Below, in pieces: positions 17,751 through 26,932 of a stretch of 64,000 bases of DNA. The notes under the pieces were generated by a model. That model made no database searches. It saw nothing but the letters and a program-made list of their open reading frames with translations, and was not told the DNA's origin. The stretch comes from Rathayibacter agropyri (GTDB lineage Bacteria > Actinomycetota > Actinomycetes > Actinomycetales > Microbacteriaceae): positions 62,001 through 126,000 of the forward strand of contig NZ_JABRPL010000005.1 in assembly GCF_013249015.1 (NCBI RefSeq), given 5' to 3'. Within the stretch, counting starts at the first letter, position 1, and every line of letters starts with the position of its first letter. A program made the position numbers and the translations under genes.

Positions 17751-18544
17751 TCGTCCCCGCCGCCTACTCCCAGTGGGAGAAGCCGTTGCAGGGGTGGCGC
17801 ATCCTCGTCCCCCGCGGAGGCCCGTGGGGCGACGGTGTCGCTGCCGCCCTCCGCGCGAAGGGCGCCTCGCCCGTCGTCGCTCCCATGATCAATTTCGCGC
17901 CCACCGATGACTTCCCGGCGCTGGAGCAGGCCCTCGCCGATCTCGAGGCCGGAGCGTTCGACTGGATGACGGTCACGAGCGCCACCACCGTCGATGTTCT
18001 CTCGCTGCTGCGCACAACGGTCCCCGCGACGACCAAGGTAGCTGCCGTCGGCGAGACCACGGCCGCTGCACTCGTGGCGGCTGGTTACTCCGTCGACCTC
18101 GTCCCCTCCGAGGACAACTCCGCTCGTGGGTTGCTCGCCGAGTGGGAGCAGGCGACTGGCGGCCGGCGGCCACTGCGTGTGCTGACGCTGCGGTCTGAGA
18201 TAGCGAAGCCGCTCCTCACCGAGGGGCTCACCCGCAGCGGGCACGACGTGCGCTCGGTCGTGGCGTATCGCACGGTAGGAGTTCCGGCCGAGGATCGCGT
18301 CGTCGCGGACGTTGCCAGCGGCGCGGTGCACGCCATCCTCGTCACGTCGGGGAGCGTCGCCGAGCAGGTGCAGAAGCAGCTCGGTCCGGTCCCGGAGTCG
18401 ACCCTTGTTGCGGCGATCGGGCCGCAGACCGCGAAGGATGCCCGCGCCTTCGGCCTGCGCGTCGACGTGGTCGCCGACGAGCGCTCGGCGGCTTCCCTGA
18501 TTGACGTCGTCGCGGCAGTCGCCTCGGGGCGCGCCCCCCGCTGA
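17747..18544 (+). CDS. hemD: Uroporphyrinogen-III synthase
   Basis: Cyclises hydroxymethylbilane and inverts ring D to give uroporphyrinogen III, the HemE substrate. The family is poorly conserved, but the 265-aa protein has the expected two-lobe layout: GWRILVPRGG at the start, DWMTVTSATTVDVL near residue 65, HAILVTSGSVAEQV near 190 and VAAIGPQTAKDARAFGLRVDV near 220. Position straight after hemC (4-bp overlap) makes the assignment firm. It ends beside a large inverted repeat. Confidence 0.93.
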   Translation: MIVPAAYSQWEKPLQGWRILVPRGGPWGDGVAAALRAKGASPVVAPMINFAPTDDFPALEQALADLEAGAFDWMTVTSATTVDVLSLLRTTVPATTKVAAVGETTAAALVAAGYSVDLVPSEDNSARGLLAEWEQATGGRRPLRVLTLRSEIAKPLLTEGLTRSGHDVRSVVAYRTVGVPAEDRVVADVASGAVHAILVTSGSVAEQVQKQLGPVPESTLVAAIGPQTAKDARAFGLRVDVVADERSAASLIDVVAAVASGRAPR

Positions 18545-18551
18545 CTCACCC

Positions 18552-18623
18552 GACGCAACGTCGGCTGAGAGTACGTCTCATCCATGATGGTGGATGAGAG
18601 TGCGTCTCAGCTGACGTTGTGTC
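18552..18623. repeat. Large imperfect inverted repeat, copy 1 of a dispersed palindromic element
   Basis: Two 33-nt arms (18552-18584 and 18591-18623) pair around a 6-nt loop. The outer 19 positions pair with two G-U wobbles, then there is a 5-nt internal mismatch, then 9 more pairs. The right arm runs into the last codons of the DUF559 gene. Core sequences CAACGTC, GCTGAG and CTCAGCTGACGTTG recur in the element at 24761-24834. Both copies lie between convergent genes. Bidirectional termination is the simplest role; a REP-like element is the alternative. Confidence 0.8.
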
Positions 18624-19479
18624 GCCGCCTCTGCGCGGGGGTCCACAGGTGCTCGCGATTGCGGACCAGGGTGAGCAGCACTTCTTCGGTCCGCGGCCAG
18701 TCGTCCATGATCTGGTGGTTGTCGAGCCGGAGGCAGAGGTAGCCTCGGCGGGCGAGTTCGAGGTCGCGGCGCCGGTCCTCGCGGAACTGCGCGAGTGAGC
18801 AGTGGTAGCGGTAGCCGTCGCTCTCGACCACGAGCCGCTCCCCGATGATGTCGTCGACGTGGCCGACGCCGGGGATGAAGACTTGCGGTCGCACCTGGAC
18901 CCCGTGCCGCCTCATGCTCACCCGGATTTTCGATTCAAGACCCGATTGGCTGCGCCCGTCGACGAGATCAAAGAGGGCACGCTTGCCGACGGGCGCCAGA
19001 GCCCGCAGGGAGGAGAGTTCATCCGGCGGAAGAAGACCTGTGTTGAGCGCAGAGTCGATGGTGACGATTGCAGTGTCCTCGCTCACGCAGGTCACCACGT
19101 GCAGGATCGCGGAGCCGACGCCGTCCTGCGCGAAGGAGCGCTGCCCCTGCCCCGGCCATTGGCGCCAGTGGCCGACGATTCCACCGCGGACCGCTCGAAC
19201 CGAGGAGCTTCCGAGCGCGACGTGCAGAGCAGGGCGCTCGACAGTCCAGAGGCCGAGGTGCCGGAGCAGCGAGACGCAGGTGAGCAGGCCGCCCGAGCGC
19301 ACCGCGGCGACCTCGACAGCGGGTGCGTCCGCGAGCGCGTACCAGCCGCGGCGGACTCGGACGACCTTGCCGGTGGACAGGGCGTGGTCGAGGGTGGTGC
19401 GTCGCACGCCGGCGGCGGCCAGAGCGCGTGACGGGGCACTGCCGCCGGCAGCGGCGAGGAGGGCGAGGACATCGGTCAC
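18607..19479 (-). CDS. DUF559-type endonuclease-like protein with AbiEi-like winged helix
   Basis: 290-aa protein. The N-terminal 70 residues form an AbiEi-like winged helix ([17 protein letters not shown], then [10 protein letters not shown]). The C-terminal part has Vsr/DUF559-like nuclease signs: [32 protein letters not shown] and a late YLCLRLDN, giving an E-D-E(x)SD-like acidic cluster that may bind metal. Such genes are abundant in Microbacteriaceae; function is unproven and could be DNA repair, defence or a mobile-element remnant. GTG start 19479. No antitoxin-like partner is adjacent, and it separates the two right-going heme blocks. Confidence 0.72.
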   Translation of the reverse strand: MTDVLALLAAAGGSAPSRALAAAGVRRTTLDHALSTGKVVRVRRGWYALADAPAVEVAAVRSGGLLTCVSLLRHLGLWTVERPALHVALGSSSVRAVRGGIVGHWRQWPGQGQRSFAQDGVGSAILHVVTCVSEDTAIVTIDSALNTGLLPPDELSSLRALAPVGKRALFDLVDGRSQSGLESKIRVSMRRHGVQVRPQVFIPGVGHVDDIIGERLVVESDGYRYHCSLAQFREDRRRDLELARRGYLCLRLDNHQIMDDWPRTEEVLLTLVRNREHLWTPAQRRRHNVS

Positions 19480-19612
19480 AAGGACGAGGATTGGCGACCG
19501 GTGGCGACCGCGGCGGCTCCATCGGTGTCACCAGTGGACAACGCGCGGCGCTCGCCGATGTGGAGGAGCGGTCCCGCGAGCTGCGCGGCGGGGCGGGATT
19601 ACGCTGGAAGGT

Positions 19613-20584
19613 ATGACTGCCATCCGCCCGCGGCGCCTCCGTACGACCCCCGCACTCCGCCGACTCGTGCAGGAGACGCGCATTCACCCGGCCCAGCTGA
19701 TCCTCCCGCTCTTCGTCGCGGAGGGAATTACCGAGGCTCGCCCGATCGGCTCGATGCCCGGAGTGCTGCACCACTCGCTCGACAGCGTGCGCCGCGCAGT
19801 GACGGAGGCGGCCGAGGCCGGCCTGGGCGGCGTGATGCTGTTTGGAGTGCCGACCACGCGGGATGCAGTGGGTTCGGGTGCGACAGATCCACACGGCGTG
19901 CTCAACGCGGCGACGCGCGCCGTCGTGGAGGAGGTCGGCGACGCTCTGGTCGTGCAGACGGACCTCTGCCTCGACGAATTCACCGACCACGGGCACTGCG
20001 GCGTGCTCGACTCTCGCGGCCGAGTCGACAACGACGCCACGCTCCTCCGCTACGAAGAGATGGCGCTCGCCCAGGCCGAGGCGGGCTCGCACCTGCTCGG
20101 CCTCTCGGGGATGATGGACGGCCAGGTGGGCGCCATCCGCGCGGCGCTCGACGGAGCCGGGCACCTCGACACCGCGATCCTGGCGTACTCGGCGAAGTAC
20201 GCGTCGAGCTTCTACGGCCCGTTCCGGGAGGCCGTGCAGTCGACGCTCGAGGGTGACCGGCGAACCTACCAGCAGGATCCGGCGAACCGCCGCGAGGGAC
20301 TGCGCGAGGCGACGCTGGACCTCGCCGAGGGCGCGGACGTGGTGATGGTCAAGCCGGCGATGAGCTACCTCGACGTGCTCTCGGACGTCGTCGCCGTGTC
20401 AAACGTGCCGGTCTGGGCGTACCAGGTGTCGGGCGAATACTCGATGATCGAGGCCGCCGCCGCGAACGGATGGATCTCGCGCGAGTCGGCAATCCTGGAG
20501 TCGGTGACCGGCATCCTCCGTGCCGGCGCTGACGCGGTGCTGACCTACTGGGCCGTCGAGATCGCCCGCGACCTGCTGCGATAG
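19613..20584 (+). CDS. hemB: Delta-aminolevulinic acid dehydratase (porphobilinogen synthase)
   Basis: Condenses two 5-aminolevulinates to porphobilinogen. The 323-aa protein has the two Schiff-base lysine regions [18 protein letters not shown] and [11 protein letters not shown], and the metal region [17 protein letters not shown]. The latter holds one Cys with Asp/His and so resembles Mg-using rather than three-Cys zinc enzymes. ATG 19613 lies 7 nt after TACGCT (19600-19605), consistent with near-leaderless initiation, although GGAAGG overlaps that gap. Followed by hairpins and then hemL. Confidence 0.96.
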   Translation: MTAIRPRRLRTTPALRRLVQETRIHPAQLILPLFVAEGITEARPIGSMPGVLHHSLDSVRRAVTEAAEAGLGGVMLFGVPTTRDAVGSGATDPHGVLNAATRAVVEEVGDALVVQTDLCLDEFTDHGHCGVLDSRGRVDNDATLLRYEEMALAQAEAGSHLLGLSGMMDGQVGAIRAALDGAGHLDTAILAYSAKYASSFYGPFREAVQSTLEGDRRTYQQDPANRREGLREATLDLAEGADVVMVKPAMSYLDVLSDVVAVSNVPVWAYQVSGEYSMIEAAAANGWISRESAILESVTGILRAGADAVLTYWAVEIARDLLR

Positions 20585-20590
20585 CCCCGT

Positions 20591-20608
20591 CTCGCGAAAT
20601 GTCGCGAG
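20591..20608. terminator. Small hairpin after hemB
   Basis: Perfect 7-bp stem (CTCGCGA 20591-20597 with TCGCGAG 20602-20608) with a 4-nt loop, 7 nt after the hemB stop. It is the first of two hairpins in the hemB-hemL gap. Confidence 0.4.
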
Positions 20609-20619
20609 ATCGGCCGATG

Positions 20620-20657
20620 CGGACGAGATGCCCGGCCAAGGCACGGCATCTCGTCCG
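20620..20657. terminator. Strong hairpin between hemB and hemL
   Basis: Perfect 13-bp stem: CGGACGAGATGCC (20620-20632) with GGCATCTCGTCCG (20645-20657) and a 12-nt loop, without a T-tract. It could end or attenuate hemB transcription before hemL, or be a processing site between two co-transcribed genes. It ends 2 nt before an in-frame ATG (20660), which argues against that ATG as the hemL start. Confidence 0.55.
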
Positions 20658-20698
20658 AAATGAAGGATCTCGGCGGAGGCCACACCTACCCTGGTGAG

Positions 20699-22027
20699 GT
20701 GACCATCTCGGCGAACGACACCCTGTACGAGCGTGCCAGGCACGCGATTCCCGGAGGCGTCAACTCGCCCGTCAGAGCGTTTCGCTCCGTCGGCGGGACA
20801 CCGCGCTTCATGGTCTCTGCCGCGGGCCCGTACATCACGGACGCCGACGGTCGCGAGTACGTCGACCTCGTCTGCTCCTGGGGCCCGGCCGTGCTCGGCC
20901 ACGCGCACCCCGAGGTCGTCGCGGCGGTGCAGGAGGCGGCTGCCCGCGGCCTCTCGTTCGGCGCGTCAACCCCCGCCGAGACCGAACTCGCCGAACTCGT
21001 CGAAGCGCGGATCACCGCCGGGGGAGTGTCTCCCATTGAGAAGCTTCGGCTGGTCTCGACCGGCACCGAAGCGACGATGACCGCTATTCGGCTCGCTCGC
21101 GGCGTCACCGGCCGTGATCTTCTGATCAAGTTCTCCGGCCATTACCACGGCCACTCCGACGGCCTGCTCGCCGATGCCGGCTCCGGCCTCGCGACCCTCT
21201 CGCTGCCCGCCTCCGCCGGCGTCACTGCCGCCACCGCCGCGCAGACGATCGTGCTGCCCTACAACGATCTCGACGCCGTGCGCGCGGTGTTCGCCGAGCG
21301 CGGCTCCGAGGTCGCGGCGGTCATCACCGAGGCCGCCGCCGCGAACATGGGCGTCGTCGCACCCGAGCCGGGCTTCAACGCCGCACTCGCCGAGCTGGTG
21401 CACGCGAACGGCTCTCTGCTGATCATGGACGAGGTGCTGACTGGGTTCCGCGTCAGCGCGGGCGGCTGGTGGGGGCTCGAGAACCGTGCGGTGGAGACTC
21501 CGTACCGGGCCGACCTCTACACCTTCGGCAAAGTCATCGGCGGGGGGATGCCCGTCGCGGCTCTCGGCGGTCGTGCGGACGTGATGGACTACCTGGCGCC
21601 GCTCGGGCCGGTCTATCAGGCGGGGACGCTCTCGGGGAACCCGGTCGCGGTCGCGGCGGGCATCCGGACGCTGCAGCTCGCGGACGACGCTGTGTACTCC
21701 TCCCTCGACTCGACCGCGTTGACGCTGCAGCGGGAGGTCTCGGCGGCTCTGACGAAGGAGGGCGTGGCCCACACGGTGCAGACCGCTGGGAGCCTGTTCA
21801 GCTTCATGTTCACCGATTTGGGACGGCCTGTGCACACCTACGCCGAGGTGCAGGCGCAGGAAGCGTTCCGGTACCCGGCCTTCTTCCACGCGATGCTCGA
21901 CGCGGGCGTCTCGCTGCCGCCGTCGGTATTCGAGGCGTGGTTCGTCTCGGCGGCGCACGACGGTGCGGCGGTCGGCCGCATCGTGGAGGCGTTGCCGGCG
22001 GCAGCGAGGGCGGCAGCGAGGGCGTAG
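20699..22027 (+). CDS. hemL: Glutamate-1-semialdehyde 2,1-aminomutase
   Basis: PLP enzyme that makes 5-aminolevulinate from the HemA product. Motifs: [16 protein letters not shown] at the start, [10 protein letters not shown], a PLP-anchoring [13 protein letters not shown] and the Schiff-base Lys in [12 protein letters not shown] place the start at GTG 20699 (442 aa) because family members begin about ten residues before this AIPGGVNSP segment. The in-frame ATG 20660 has no Shine-Dalgarno and abuts the hairpin. Neither start has an ideal ribosome site, so the exact N-terminus is uncertain. The function is secure. Confidence 0.95.
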   Translation: MTISANDTLYERARHAIPGGVNSPVRAFRSVGGTPRFMVSAAGPYITDADGREYVDLVCSWGPAVLGHAHPEVVAAVQEAAARGLSFGASTPAETELAELVEARITAGGVSPIEKLRLVSTGTEATMTAIRLARGVTGRDLLIKFSGHYHGHSDGLLADAGSGLATLSLPASAGVTAATAAQTIVLPYNDLDAVRAVFAERGSEVAAVITEAAAANMGVVAPEPGFNAALAELVHANGSLLIMDEVLTGFRVSAGGWWGLENRAVETPYRADLYTFGKVIGGGMPVAALGGRADVMDYLAPLGPVYQAGTLSGNPVAVAAGIRTLQLADDAVYSSLDSTALTLQREVSAALTKEGVAHTVQTAGSLFSFMFTDLGRPVHTYAEVQAQEAFRYPAFFHAMLDAGVSLPPSVFEAWFVSAAHDGAAVGRIVEALPAAARAAARA

Positions 22028-22034
22028 GCCGGCG

Positions 22035-23513
22035 TCAGCCGCGCCGCGAAACCGATTTCGGCAGCACGAACACCAGCGCGAACGCAGCGATCGCCATCAA
22101 GGTACTCAGCAGCATCGCGGGGGCCGCGGCGTCGAGGAAGCCCGAGGCCACGGTGTCCGGGCCGGTAATGACCAGGCCGCCGAACAGCACGCTGCCGATC
22201 ACGGCGATGCCGACCGCGGAGCCGATCCGCTGAGTGGCCGAGATCACTCCGCTCGCCGCGCCCGCGTCCTGCGGGTCGACGGTTGCGACGATGAACTGCA
22301 CGTTCGGAGCGATGAAGAAGCCATTGCCGAGGCCGGCGATCAGGAGCGGCGCCAAAAGCTGCCAGTTGGTGATCGACTCCGGTGTCGCGGTGAGCAGCAC
22401 CAGCCATACCCAGCCGAGGCCGATCGCGAGGAGGCCGCTGCCCATCACGAGGACGTTGCGGCCGAGCCGCGTGGTCATCCGGTTGCTCTGCGACGAGCTG
22501 ATGATGCTGCCGATGGCGAAGGGGATCGAGACGAGCCCCGACTCGAGCGCGCTGTGGCCGAGTCCGGATTGCCAGACCAGCGAGATCGTGAAGAAGATGC
22601 TGGTGAACGCGGCGAAGTAGACCAGGGCGAGGATCACGCCTCCGGTGAAGGCCGGGTGGCGGAACAGCGACGGCGGCACCAGCGGTGCGCGACCGCGACG
22701 CACGTAGAGCACCTCCCACGCCCCGAACGCGGCAAGGAGGAGCACTCCGCCCGCGAGAGAGAGGAAGGTCCACAGCGGCCAGCCCTCGTCCTCGCCCTGG
22801 ATGAGCGGGACGAGAAGGGCGACCAGGCCGCCGGAGACGAGCACGAGGCCGAGCCAGTCGACGCCTCCGCTGGGGGCGCGGTCGCCGGTCTCGAGATCGC
22901 GTCGGGTGGGGAGGAGGATCGCGGCGGCAATAAGCGTTGCGACGCCGATGGGCAGGTTCACCCAGAAGACCAGGCGCCAGCCGTTCTCGTCCCCGAAGGC
23001 CTGGATGATGAGGCCGCCGATGATCGGGCCAAGCGCCGACGAGACTCCGAGGACCGCGCCCATCACCGCGAAAGCCTTGCCGCGCGAGGGGCCGCGGAAC
23101 AGGAGCTGGATGTAAGCGTTGACCGCGGGGACAAAGATGCCGCCGGCGAGGCCCTGCACGACGCGCGCAATCACGAGCTGCGCGTCGTCGGCGGCGAGAC
23201 CGCACGCGAAGCTCGCGACGGTGAACAGTGCGACTCCGCTGACGAAGACCCATTTGTGCCCGAAGCGGTCGCCGAGGCGGCCGGCCGGGATGAGCGCGAG
23301 GCCGAACGCGAGCGCGTAGCCGGAGATGATCCACGAGAGAGTCGACTCGGAGGCGTCGAGCGTGGTGCGGATGGTGGGCAGCGCGACATTCACGATCGTC
23401 GTGTCGAGCAGGGCGATGAACATGCCCGCCAGGAGGACGATCAGCGAGCGCCAGGCTCGCTTGTCGGGGGCGGGCGGGACGCTGGTCGGTCGGGCGGTCG
23501 ACGTCTCGGGCAT
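22035..23513 (-). CDS. MFS drug-efflux transporter, DHA2 (14-TM) type
   Basis: 492-aa 14-helix proton-driven exporter of the EmrB/QacA group. TM1 carries the DHA2 motif ALLDTTIVNVALPTI, and the loop motif A reads GRLGDRFGHK. Start ATG 23513 is where family homology begins; the open frame continues upstream only as an artefact of high GC. The substrate, probably a hydrophobic or cationic drug, cannot be told. The gene ends 7 bp from the convergent hemL stop; no regulator gene is attached. Confidence 0.9.
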   Translation of the reverse strand: MPETSTARPTSVPPAPDKRAWRSLIVLLAGMFIALLDTTIVNVALPTIRTTLDASESTLSWIISGYALAFGLALIPAGRLGDRFGHKWVFVSGVALFTVASFACGLAADDAQLVIARVVQGLAGGIFVPAVNAYIQLLFRGPSRGKAFAVMGAVLGVSSALGPIIGGLIIQAFGDENGWRLVFWVNLPIGVATLIAAAILLPTRRDLETGDRAPSGGVDWLGLVLVSGGLVALLVPLIQGEDEGWPLWTFLSLAGGVLLLAAFGAWEVLYVRRGRAPLVPPSLFRHPAFTGGVILALVYFAAFTSIFFTISLVWQSGLGHSALESGLVSIPFAIGSIISSSQSNRMTTRLGRNVLVMGSGLLAIGLGWVWLVLLTATPESITNWQLLAPLLIAGLGNGFFIAPNVQFIVATVDPQDAGAASGVISATQRIGSAVGIAVIGSVLFGGLVITGPDTVASGFLDAAAPAMLLSTLMAIAAFALVFVLPKSVSRRG

Positions 23514-23655
23514 GGCGGGGGTGCCTTTCGAGCGGAGGGGGGAAGGGACGGCACGCTCCACCCATTTGGGGGCAACTGCCACATGAGAATGTTCGCAGGA
23601 GAAGGTGGGTTTCCCCGCGCCGGAATCTGTGGGGGCCTTCAGGAGAGCGGCGGGA

Positions 23656-24033
23656 TCAGAAGCCGCGTGACTCCGCTCGGCGAGCGCAGTCGATGCAGAG
23701 TTCGGCGGTCGGCCGGGCGGCGAGGCGGGCGGCGCCGATCGAGCGGCCACACTGCACGCAGTCTCCGTACGCACCTGAGACGAGGCGCTCGCGGGCCGCG
23801 TCGAGTTCCTGTGCGGACCGGATGAGTGCGTCGCGCACCCCGGTGATTCGTGACCACTCCGCCGAGAGCGGGGTGCCCTCCGGATCGTGCTCGTCGTCGG
23901 CAGTGCCGTCGGCGCGGTCGCGGAGGAGTTCGGCGAGCGACGCCTCCAGGTGGGCGGCCTCGAGGCGGGTCTGTGCCTGGCGCTCGGCGAGCAGCGCGTC
24001 GAGATGGCGCGACTCGTCCGGGTCCATCGGCAT
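23656..24033 (-). CDS. DksA/TraR-family C4 zinc-finger protein
   Basis: 125-aa protein with a helical coiled-coil half (about 5-85) and a C-terminal four-cysteine zinc finger (CVQCGRSI ... CIDCAR). DksA relatives enter the RNA polymerase secondary channel and modulate initiation; actinobacterial versions lack proof of that role. A GGAGGG site directly precedes ATG 24033, and CAGCAT also lies 6 nt upstream. Start regions of this gene and the gene at 24121 are divergent, about 90 bp apart. Confidence 0.87.
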   Translation of the reverse strand: MPMDPDESRHLDALLAERQAQTRLEAAHLEASLAELLRDRADGTADDEHDPEGTPLSAEWSRITGVRDALIRSAQELDAARERLVSGAYGDCVQCGRSIGAARLAARPTAELCIDCARRAESRGF

Positions 24034-24120
24034 CCCTCCATGCTGTCATCGCCGCGCCTGCGGCGGGAGCTCTGCGATTCAACGCTGACCCGGCGGCGAG
24101 CGGCGGGGCAGACTAGAGGC

Positions 24121-24750
24121 ATGCCCGTCGTGACTGTGCTCCCCGACCGCCTCGAACTCCGCCTCACCGCCGCGGAACGAGTCCTGTCCTATCACCGCAG
24201 TAACGTCGTGGTCGGTCGCTCGAGTATCCGCTCGGCCACGGTCACCGAGGATCCGTGGATCTGGGTGCGCGGCGTCCGAGCCCCGGGCACCGCTCTTCCG
24301 CTCACTCTCGCAGCCGGCACTTGGAAGTTCCACGGAGGCAAGGACTTCCTGCTGATCAAGCGGACGGCATCCGCTGTCGTGATCGACCTGGTCGGTGAGG
24401 TGTATTCGCGCCTGATCATCAGCACCAAGCACGCGCCCGAACTCATCGCGGCGTTGCAGCTGGGAACGATGACCGCGGCGATCCCGGTGATCGAGACCGA
24501 CGATCTCGTGATCGTCGCCGAGGTTACGGAGCAGGCGACGGCCGCGGACGCCGGGACGAAGGAACCGGAACCGGAGGCAGCCCCCGAGCCGGCGCCAACG
24601 GCGACCCAGAAGCCGAGTACCGCGCCGAAGCCTGGAGCAGCGGCGAAACAGAAGGCTGCCGCGAAGCCGAAGTCCGCCGCCGCACGAGTGGATGCCGCCG
24701 TCGGGCACGCCTCGGCCGAGCCGAGCGGTGCGACCGAGGCCGCCGAGTAG
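24121..24750 (+). CDS. Hypothetical protein with Pro/Ala/Lys-rich tail
   Basis: 209-aa protein not assigned to a characterised family. Residues 1-135 look like a folded beta-rich domain (repeated short strands such as VLPDRLELRL, WIWVRGVR, WKFHGGKDFLLIKR). The last 75 residues are a disordered Glu/Pro then Ala/Lys/Pro tail resembling a histone-like or wall-spanning linker. No signal peptide or membrane helix. CAGACT lies 6 nt before ATG 24121, fitting a leaderless mRNA. Function not predicted. Confidence 0.7.
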   Translation: MPVVTVLPDRLELRLTAAERVLSYHRSNVVVGRSSIRSATVTEDPWIWVRGVRAPGTALPLTLAAGTWKFHGGKDFLLIKRTASAVVIDLVGEVYSRLIISTKHAPELIAALQLGTMTAAIPVIETDDLVIVAEVTEQATAADAGTKEPEPEAAPEPAPTATQKPSTAPKPGAAAKQKAAAKPKSAAARVDAAVGHASAEPSGATEAAE

Positions 24751-24760
24751 GTCCGCGTCC

Positions 24761-24834
24761 CCGCACAACGTCAGCTGAGAAGCGACCTCATCGACGATGG
24801 TGGCTGAGATAGCGCCTCAGCTGACGTTGTGCGG
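24761..24834. repeat. Inverted repeat, copy 2 of the dispersed palindromic element
   Basis: Perfect 19-bp outer arms: CCGCACAACGTCAGCTGAG (24761-24779) and its complement (24816-24834), with a partly paired centre. The core and the central GATGGTGG are shared with the element at 18552-18623. It lies between a right-going and a left-going gene and ends just short of the acuI-like stop. Bidirectional terminator or repetitive extragenic palindrome. Confidence 0.8.
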
Positions 24835-24836
24835 CG

Positions 24837-25847
24837 CTAGGCCCGCACGTCGACCAGCGTCCGCCCGTGCGCGCGCCCCGCGAGCAAGTCGCCCGCCGCG
24901 TCGAACGCGTCGGCGAGTGCGACGGTCCTCGTCAGCTCGTCGAGCAGTGTGAGATCGAGGTCGTGCGCGAGGCGCCGCCACGCCTCCTCGCGGAGCGTGC
25001 GGGGCGCCTCCACCGAATTGACGCCCGTGAGCGTCACGCCGCGCAGGATGAACGGCATCACGGTGACGGGCAGGTCCGGCCCCTGGGCGAGACCGCAGGC
25101 GGCCACGGTGCCACCCCATCGGGTCTGCGCGAGCACGTTGGCGAGCGTGTGCGAGCCGGCCGAGTCGACGGCTCCCGCCCACCGCTCGGATTGCAGCGGC
25201 TTCCCACCCTCCTGCAGCTCGGCCCGGTCGATCACGTCGGAGGCGCCGAGACGCTGGAGCAGTGCGCCGTGCTCATCGACGCGCCCGGTCGAGGCGACCA
25301 CCTCGTGCCCGAGCCGCGCGAGCAGGGTCACGGCGAGCGAGCCTACCCCTCCTGAGGCACCGGTCACCAGGACCGGACCAGCCCCGGGACGCACGCCGTG
25401 CCGCTCCAGCTCCAGCACCGCGAGCATCGCCGTGAAGCCAGCGGTGCCGATTGCCCCCGCCCGGGCCGATGAGATCGCTCCGGGCAGCCGCAGCAGCGAA
25501 GCGGAGTCGACCCGGGCGCGTTCGGCGAGCCCTCCGTCGTGTCGCTCGCCCAGGCCGGCTCCGTTCAGCACAACTCGGTCGCCAGAGTCGAAGCGCTCGT
25601 CCGCGTCGCCATCGGCATACTCGACGGTACCGACGAGATCGATCCCGGCGATCAGCGGGGTGCGCCGGACGATCCCCGGCCGACCGGCGAGCGCTAGGGC
25701 GTCCTTGTAGTTGACGCTCGAGTACTCGACCGCGATCGACACGTCGCCGTGTGAGCGGTCGGGATCATCGCGCTGGAGGAGGCGGGCTCGGTTTGGGGTC
25801 GCGGTGTCGGAGTCGGAATGCCGCTCGACGACGATGGCTCGGTACAT
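24837..25847 (-). CDS. AcuI/YhdH-family NADPH-dependent reductase (acrylyl-CoA reductase-like)
   Basis: 336-aa zinc-free medium-chain dehydrogenase/reductase. Family signatures: VEYSSVNYKDALAL near residue 45, GIDLVGTVE, the NADPH motif VLVTGASGGVGSLAVTLLA near 155 and AGAVDSAGSHTLANVLAQ. YhdH/AcuI proteins reduce acrylyl-CoA or related enoyl/quinone substrates, which may detoxify acrylate. TAGCGT sits 6 nt before ATG 25847, a clean leaderless start. It shares its strand with trhO but is probably a separate unit. Confidence 0.86.
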   Translation of the reverse strand: MYRAIVVERHSDSDTATPNRARLLQRDDPDRSHGDVSIAVEYSSVNYKDALALAGRPGIVRRTPLIAGIDLVGTVEYADGDADERFDSGDRVVLNGAGLGERHDGGLAERARVDSASLLRLPGAISSARAGAIGTAGFTAMLAVLELERHGVRPGAGPVLVTGASGGVGSLAVTLLARLGHEVVASTGRVDEHGALLQRLGASDVIDRAELQEGGKPLQSERWAGAVDSAGSHTLANVLAQTRWGGTVAACGLAQGPDLPVTVMPFILRGVTLTGVNSVEAPRTLREEAWRRLAHDLDLTLLDELTRTVALADAFDAAGDLLAGRAHGRTLVDVRA

Positions 25848-25884
25848 GGGCCCACGCTACGCCCGGGCGCCCATGGCCGGGCGG

Positions 25885-26859
25885 TCAGTTCAGCGGAGGG
25901 GTTCCCTCGGGCAGCGAGCCGTCGGAGTAGTGGACGGAGGCGGCGTCCTGCACGGCGGTCAGGGCGACGCGCGGAGGGCTCGCGTGGGACGGGCAGGCCA
26001 CTGCCGCGCAGCCCTCGCAGACCACCAGCTGGGCGCGGCAGGCTGAATCGACGCAGTTGCGCATCCGACTCGTGGGCGAGGAGCATCGCGCGCACCGCCC
26101 GAGCACCTCGGCGTCGGGGGAGAAGGTGACGGAGCCGCGCCCGTCGAACACATACAGCGCCCCCCGCCACAGGCCGCGGTCGCGGCGGGCCTCGGCGTAG
26201 CGGACGACGCCTCCGTCGAGTTGGTACACCTCGCCGAAGCCGCGCGCCGCCATCAGGCTCGAGAGCACCTCGCAGCGGATGCCGCCGGTGCAGTACGTGA
26301 CGACCGGGCGTCCCTTGAGATGGTCGAAGACCCCAGCGTCGAGTTGCTCAACGAAGTCGCGGGTGCTTGCGACTCCCGGCACCACCGCCCCGTCGAAGCG
26401 GCCAATCTCCGCCTCGAAGGCGTTGCGGCCGTCGAAGAGCACCACGTCCTCGCGCTCGGCGACCAGAGCGTCGAGCTGGTCCGGGTCGAGACGCGGAGCC
26501 GTGCCCACGACGCCCTCCGCGTCGACCCGCAGCTCGTCGGGGGCGCCGAACGAGACGATCTCGTCGCGCACCTTCACCGAGAGCCCCGGGAAGTCGAGGC
26601 TGCGGCCCTGCTCATCGAGCCCGGAGCCGTCGCTCCACTTCACATCCAGACCGCGGAACGCCGAGTGCTCTCGGGTGCGCCTGACGTAGCGCTTCAGCGC
26701 GTCCATGCCCCCGCCGAGAGTGCCGTTTACCCCGTGCTCTGAAATCAGGAGGCGACCGCGCAGACCCAGCGACTCGCAGAGTTCGCGCTGCCACAGCCGC
26801 ACGGACTCGGGGTCGCCGAGCGGCACGAAGCGGTAGAACAGCAGGATCTTCGGCAGCAC
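25885..26859 (-). CDS. trhO: TrhO, tRNA uridine(34) hydroxylase (rhodanese family)
   Basis: O2-dependent enzyme of the YceA/TrhO family that makes 5-hydroxyuridine at position 34 of tRNAs. It has an N-terminal acylphosphatase-like part ([14 protein letters not shown] ... [10 protein letters not shown]), then a rhodanese domain with the essential Cys loop [16 protein letters not shown], and a cysteine-rich C-terminal tail ([23 protein letters not shown]) that may bind metal. GTG 26865 and GTG 26859 are both possible; I prefer 26859 (324 aa), 6 nt after TAAGAT. Confidence 0.9.
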   Translation of the reverse strand: MLPKILLFYRFVPLGDPESVRLWQRELCESLGLRGRLLISEHGVNGTLGGGMDALKRYVRRTREHSAFRGLDVKWSDGSGLDEQGRSLDFPGLSVKVRDEIVSFGAPDELRVDAEGVVGTAPRLDPDQLDALVAEREDVVLFDGRNAFEAEIGRFDGAVVPGVASTRDFVEQLDAGVFDHLKGRPVVTYCTGGIRCEVLSSLMAARGFGEVYQLDGGVVRYAEARRDRGLWRGALYVFDGRGSVTFSPDAEVLGRCARCSSPTSRMRNCVDSACRAQLVVCEGCAAVACPSHASPPRVALTAVQDAASVHYSDGSLPEGTPPLN

Positions 26860-26883
26860 TGGCACATCTTACGAGGACGTCGG

Positions 26884-26917
26884 GTTTGGGACACAGTGTA
26901 GTTTGGGACACAGTGTA
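26884..26917. repeat. Perfect 17-bp tandem duplication upstream of the YitT gene
   Basis: GTTTGGGACACAGTGTA occurs twice head to tail (26884-26900 and 26901-26917). Each unit holds an odd palindrome ACAC-A-GTGT, so the duplication creates two evenly spaced dyads between the divergent trhO and YitT-type genes. Possible operator pair, or simple replication slippage. Confidence 0.9.
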
Positions 26918-26932
26918 TGGCAGCATCGACGG

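Noticed and set aside
18607-19479. Type IV toxin-antitoxin system (AbiEi/AbiEii) suggested by the AbiEi-like N-terminus
   Set aside because: No nucleotidyltransferase AbiEii gene is adjacent; the C-terminus is DUF559-like, a family found singly.
21838-23565. 575-codon minus-strand frame over hemL and the MFS gene
   Set aside because: Arg/Pro-rich out-of-frame reading of the true MFS gene, which has the expected family motifs in another frame.
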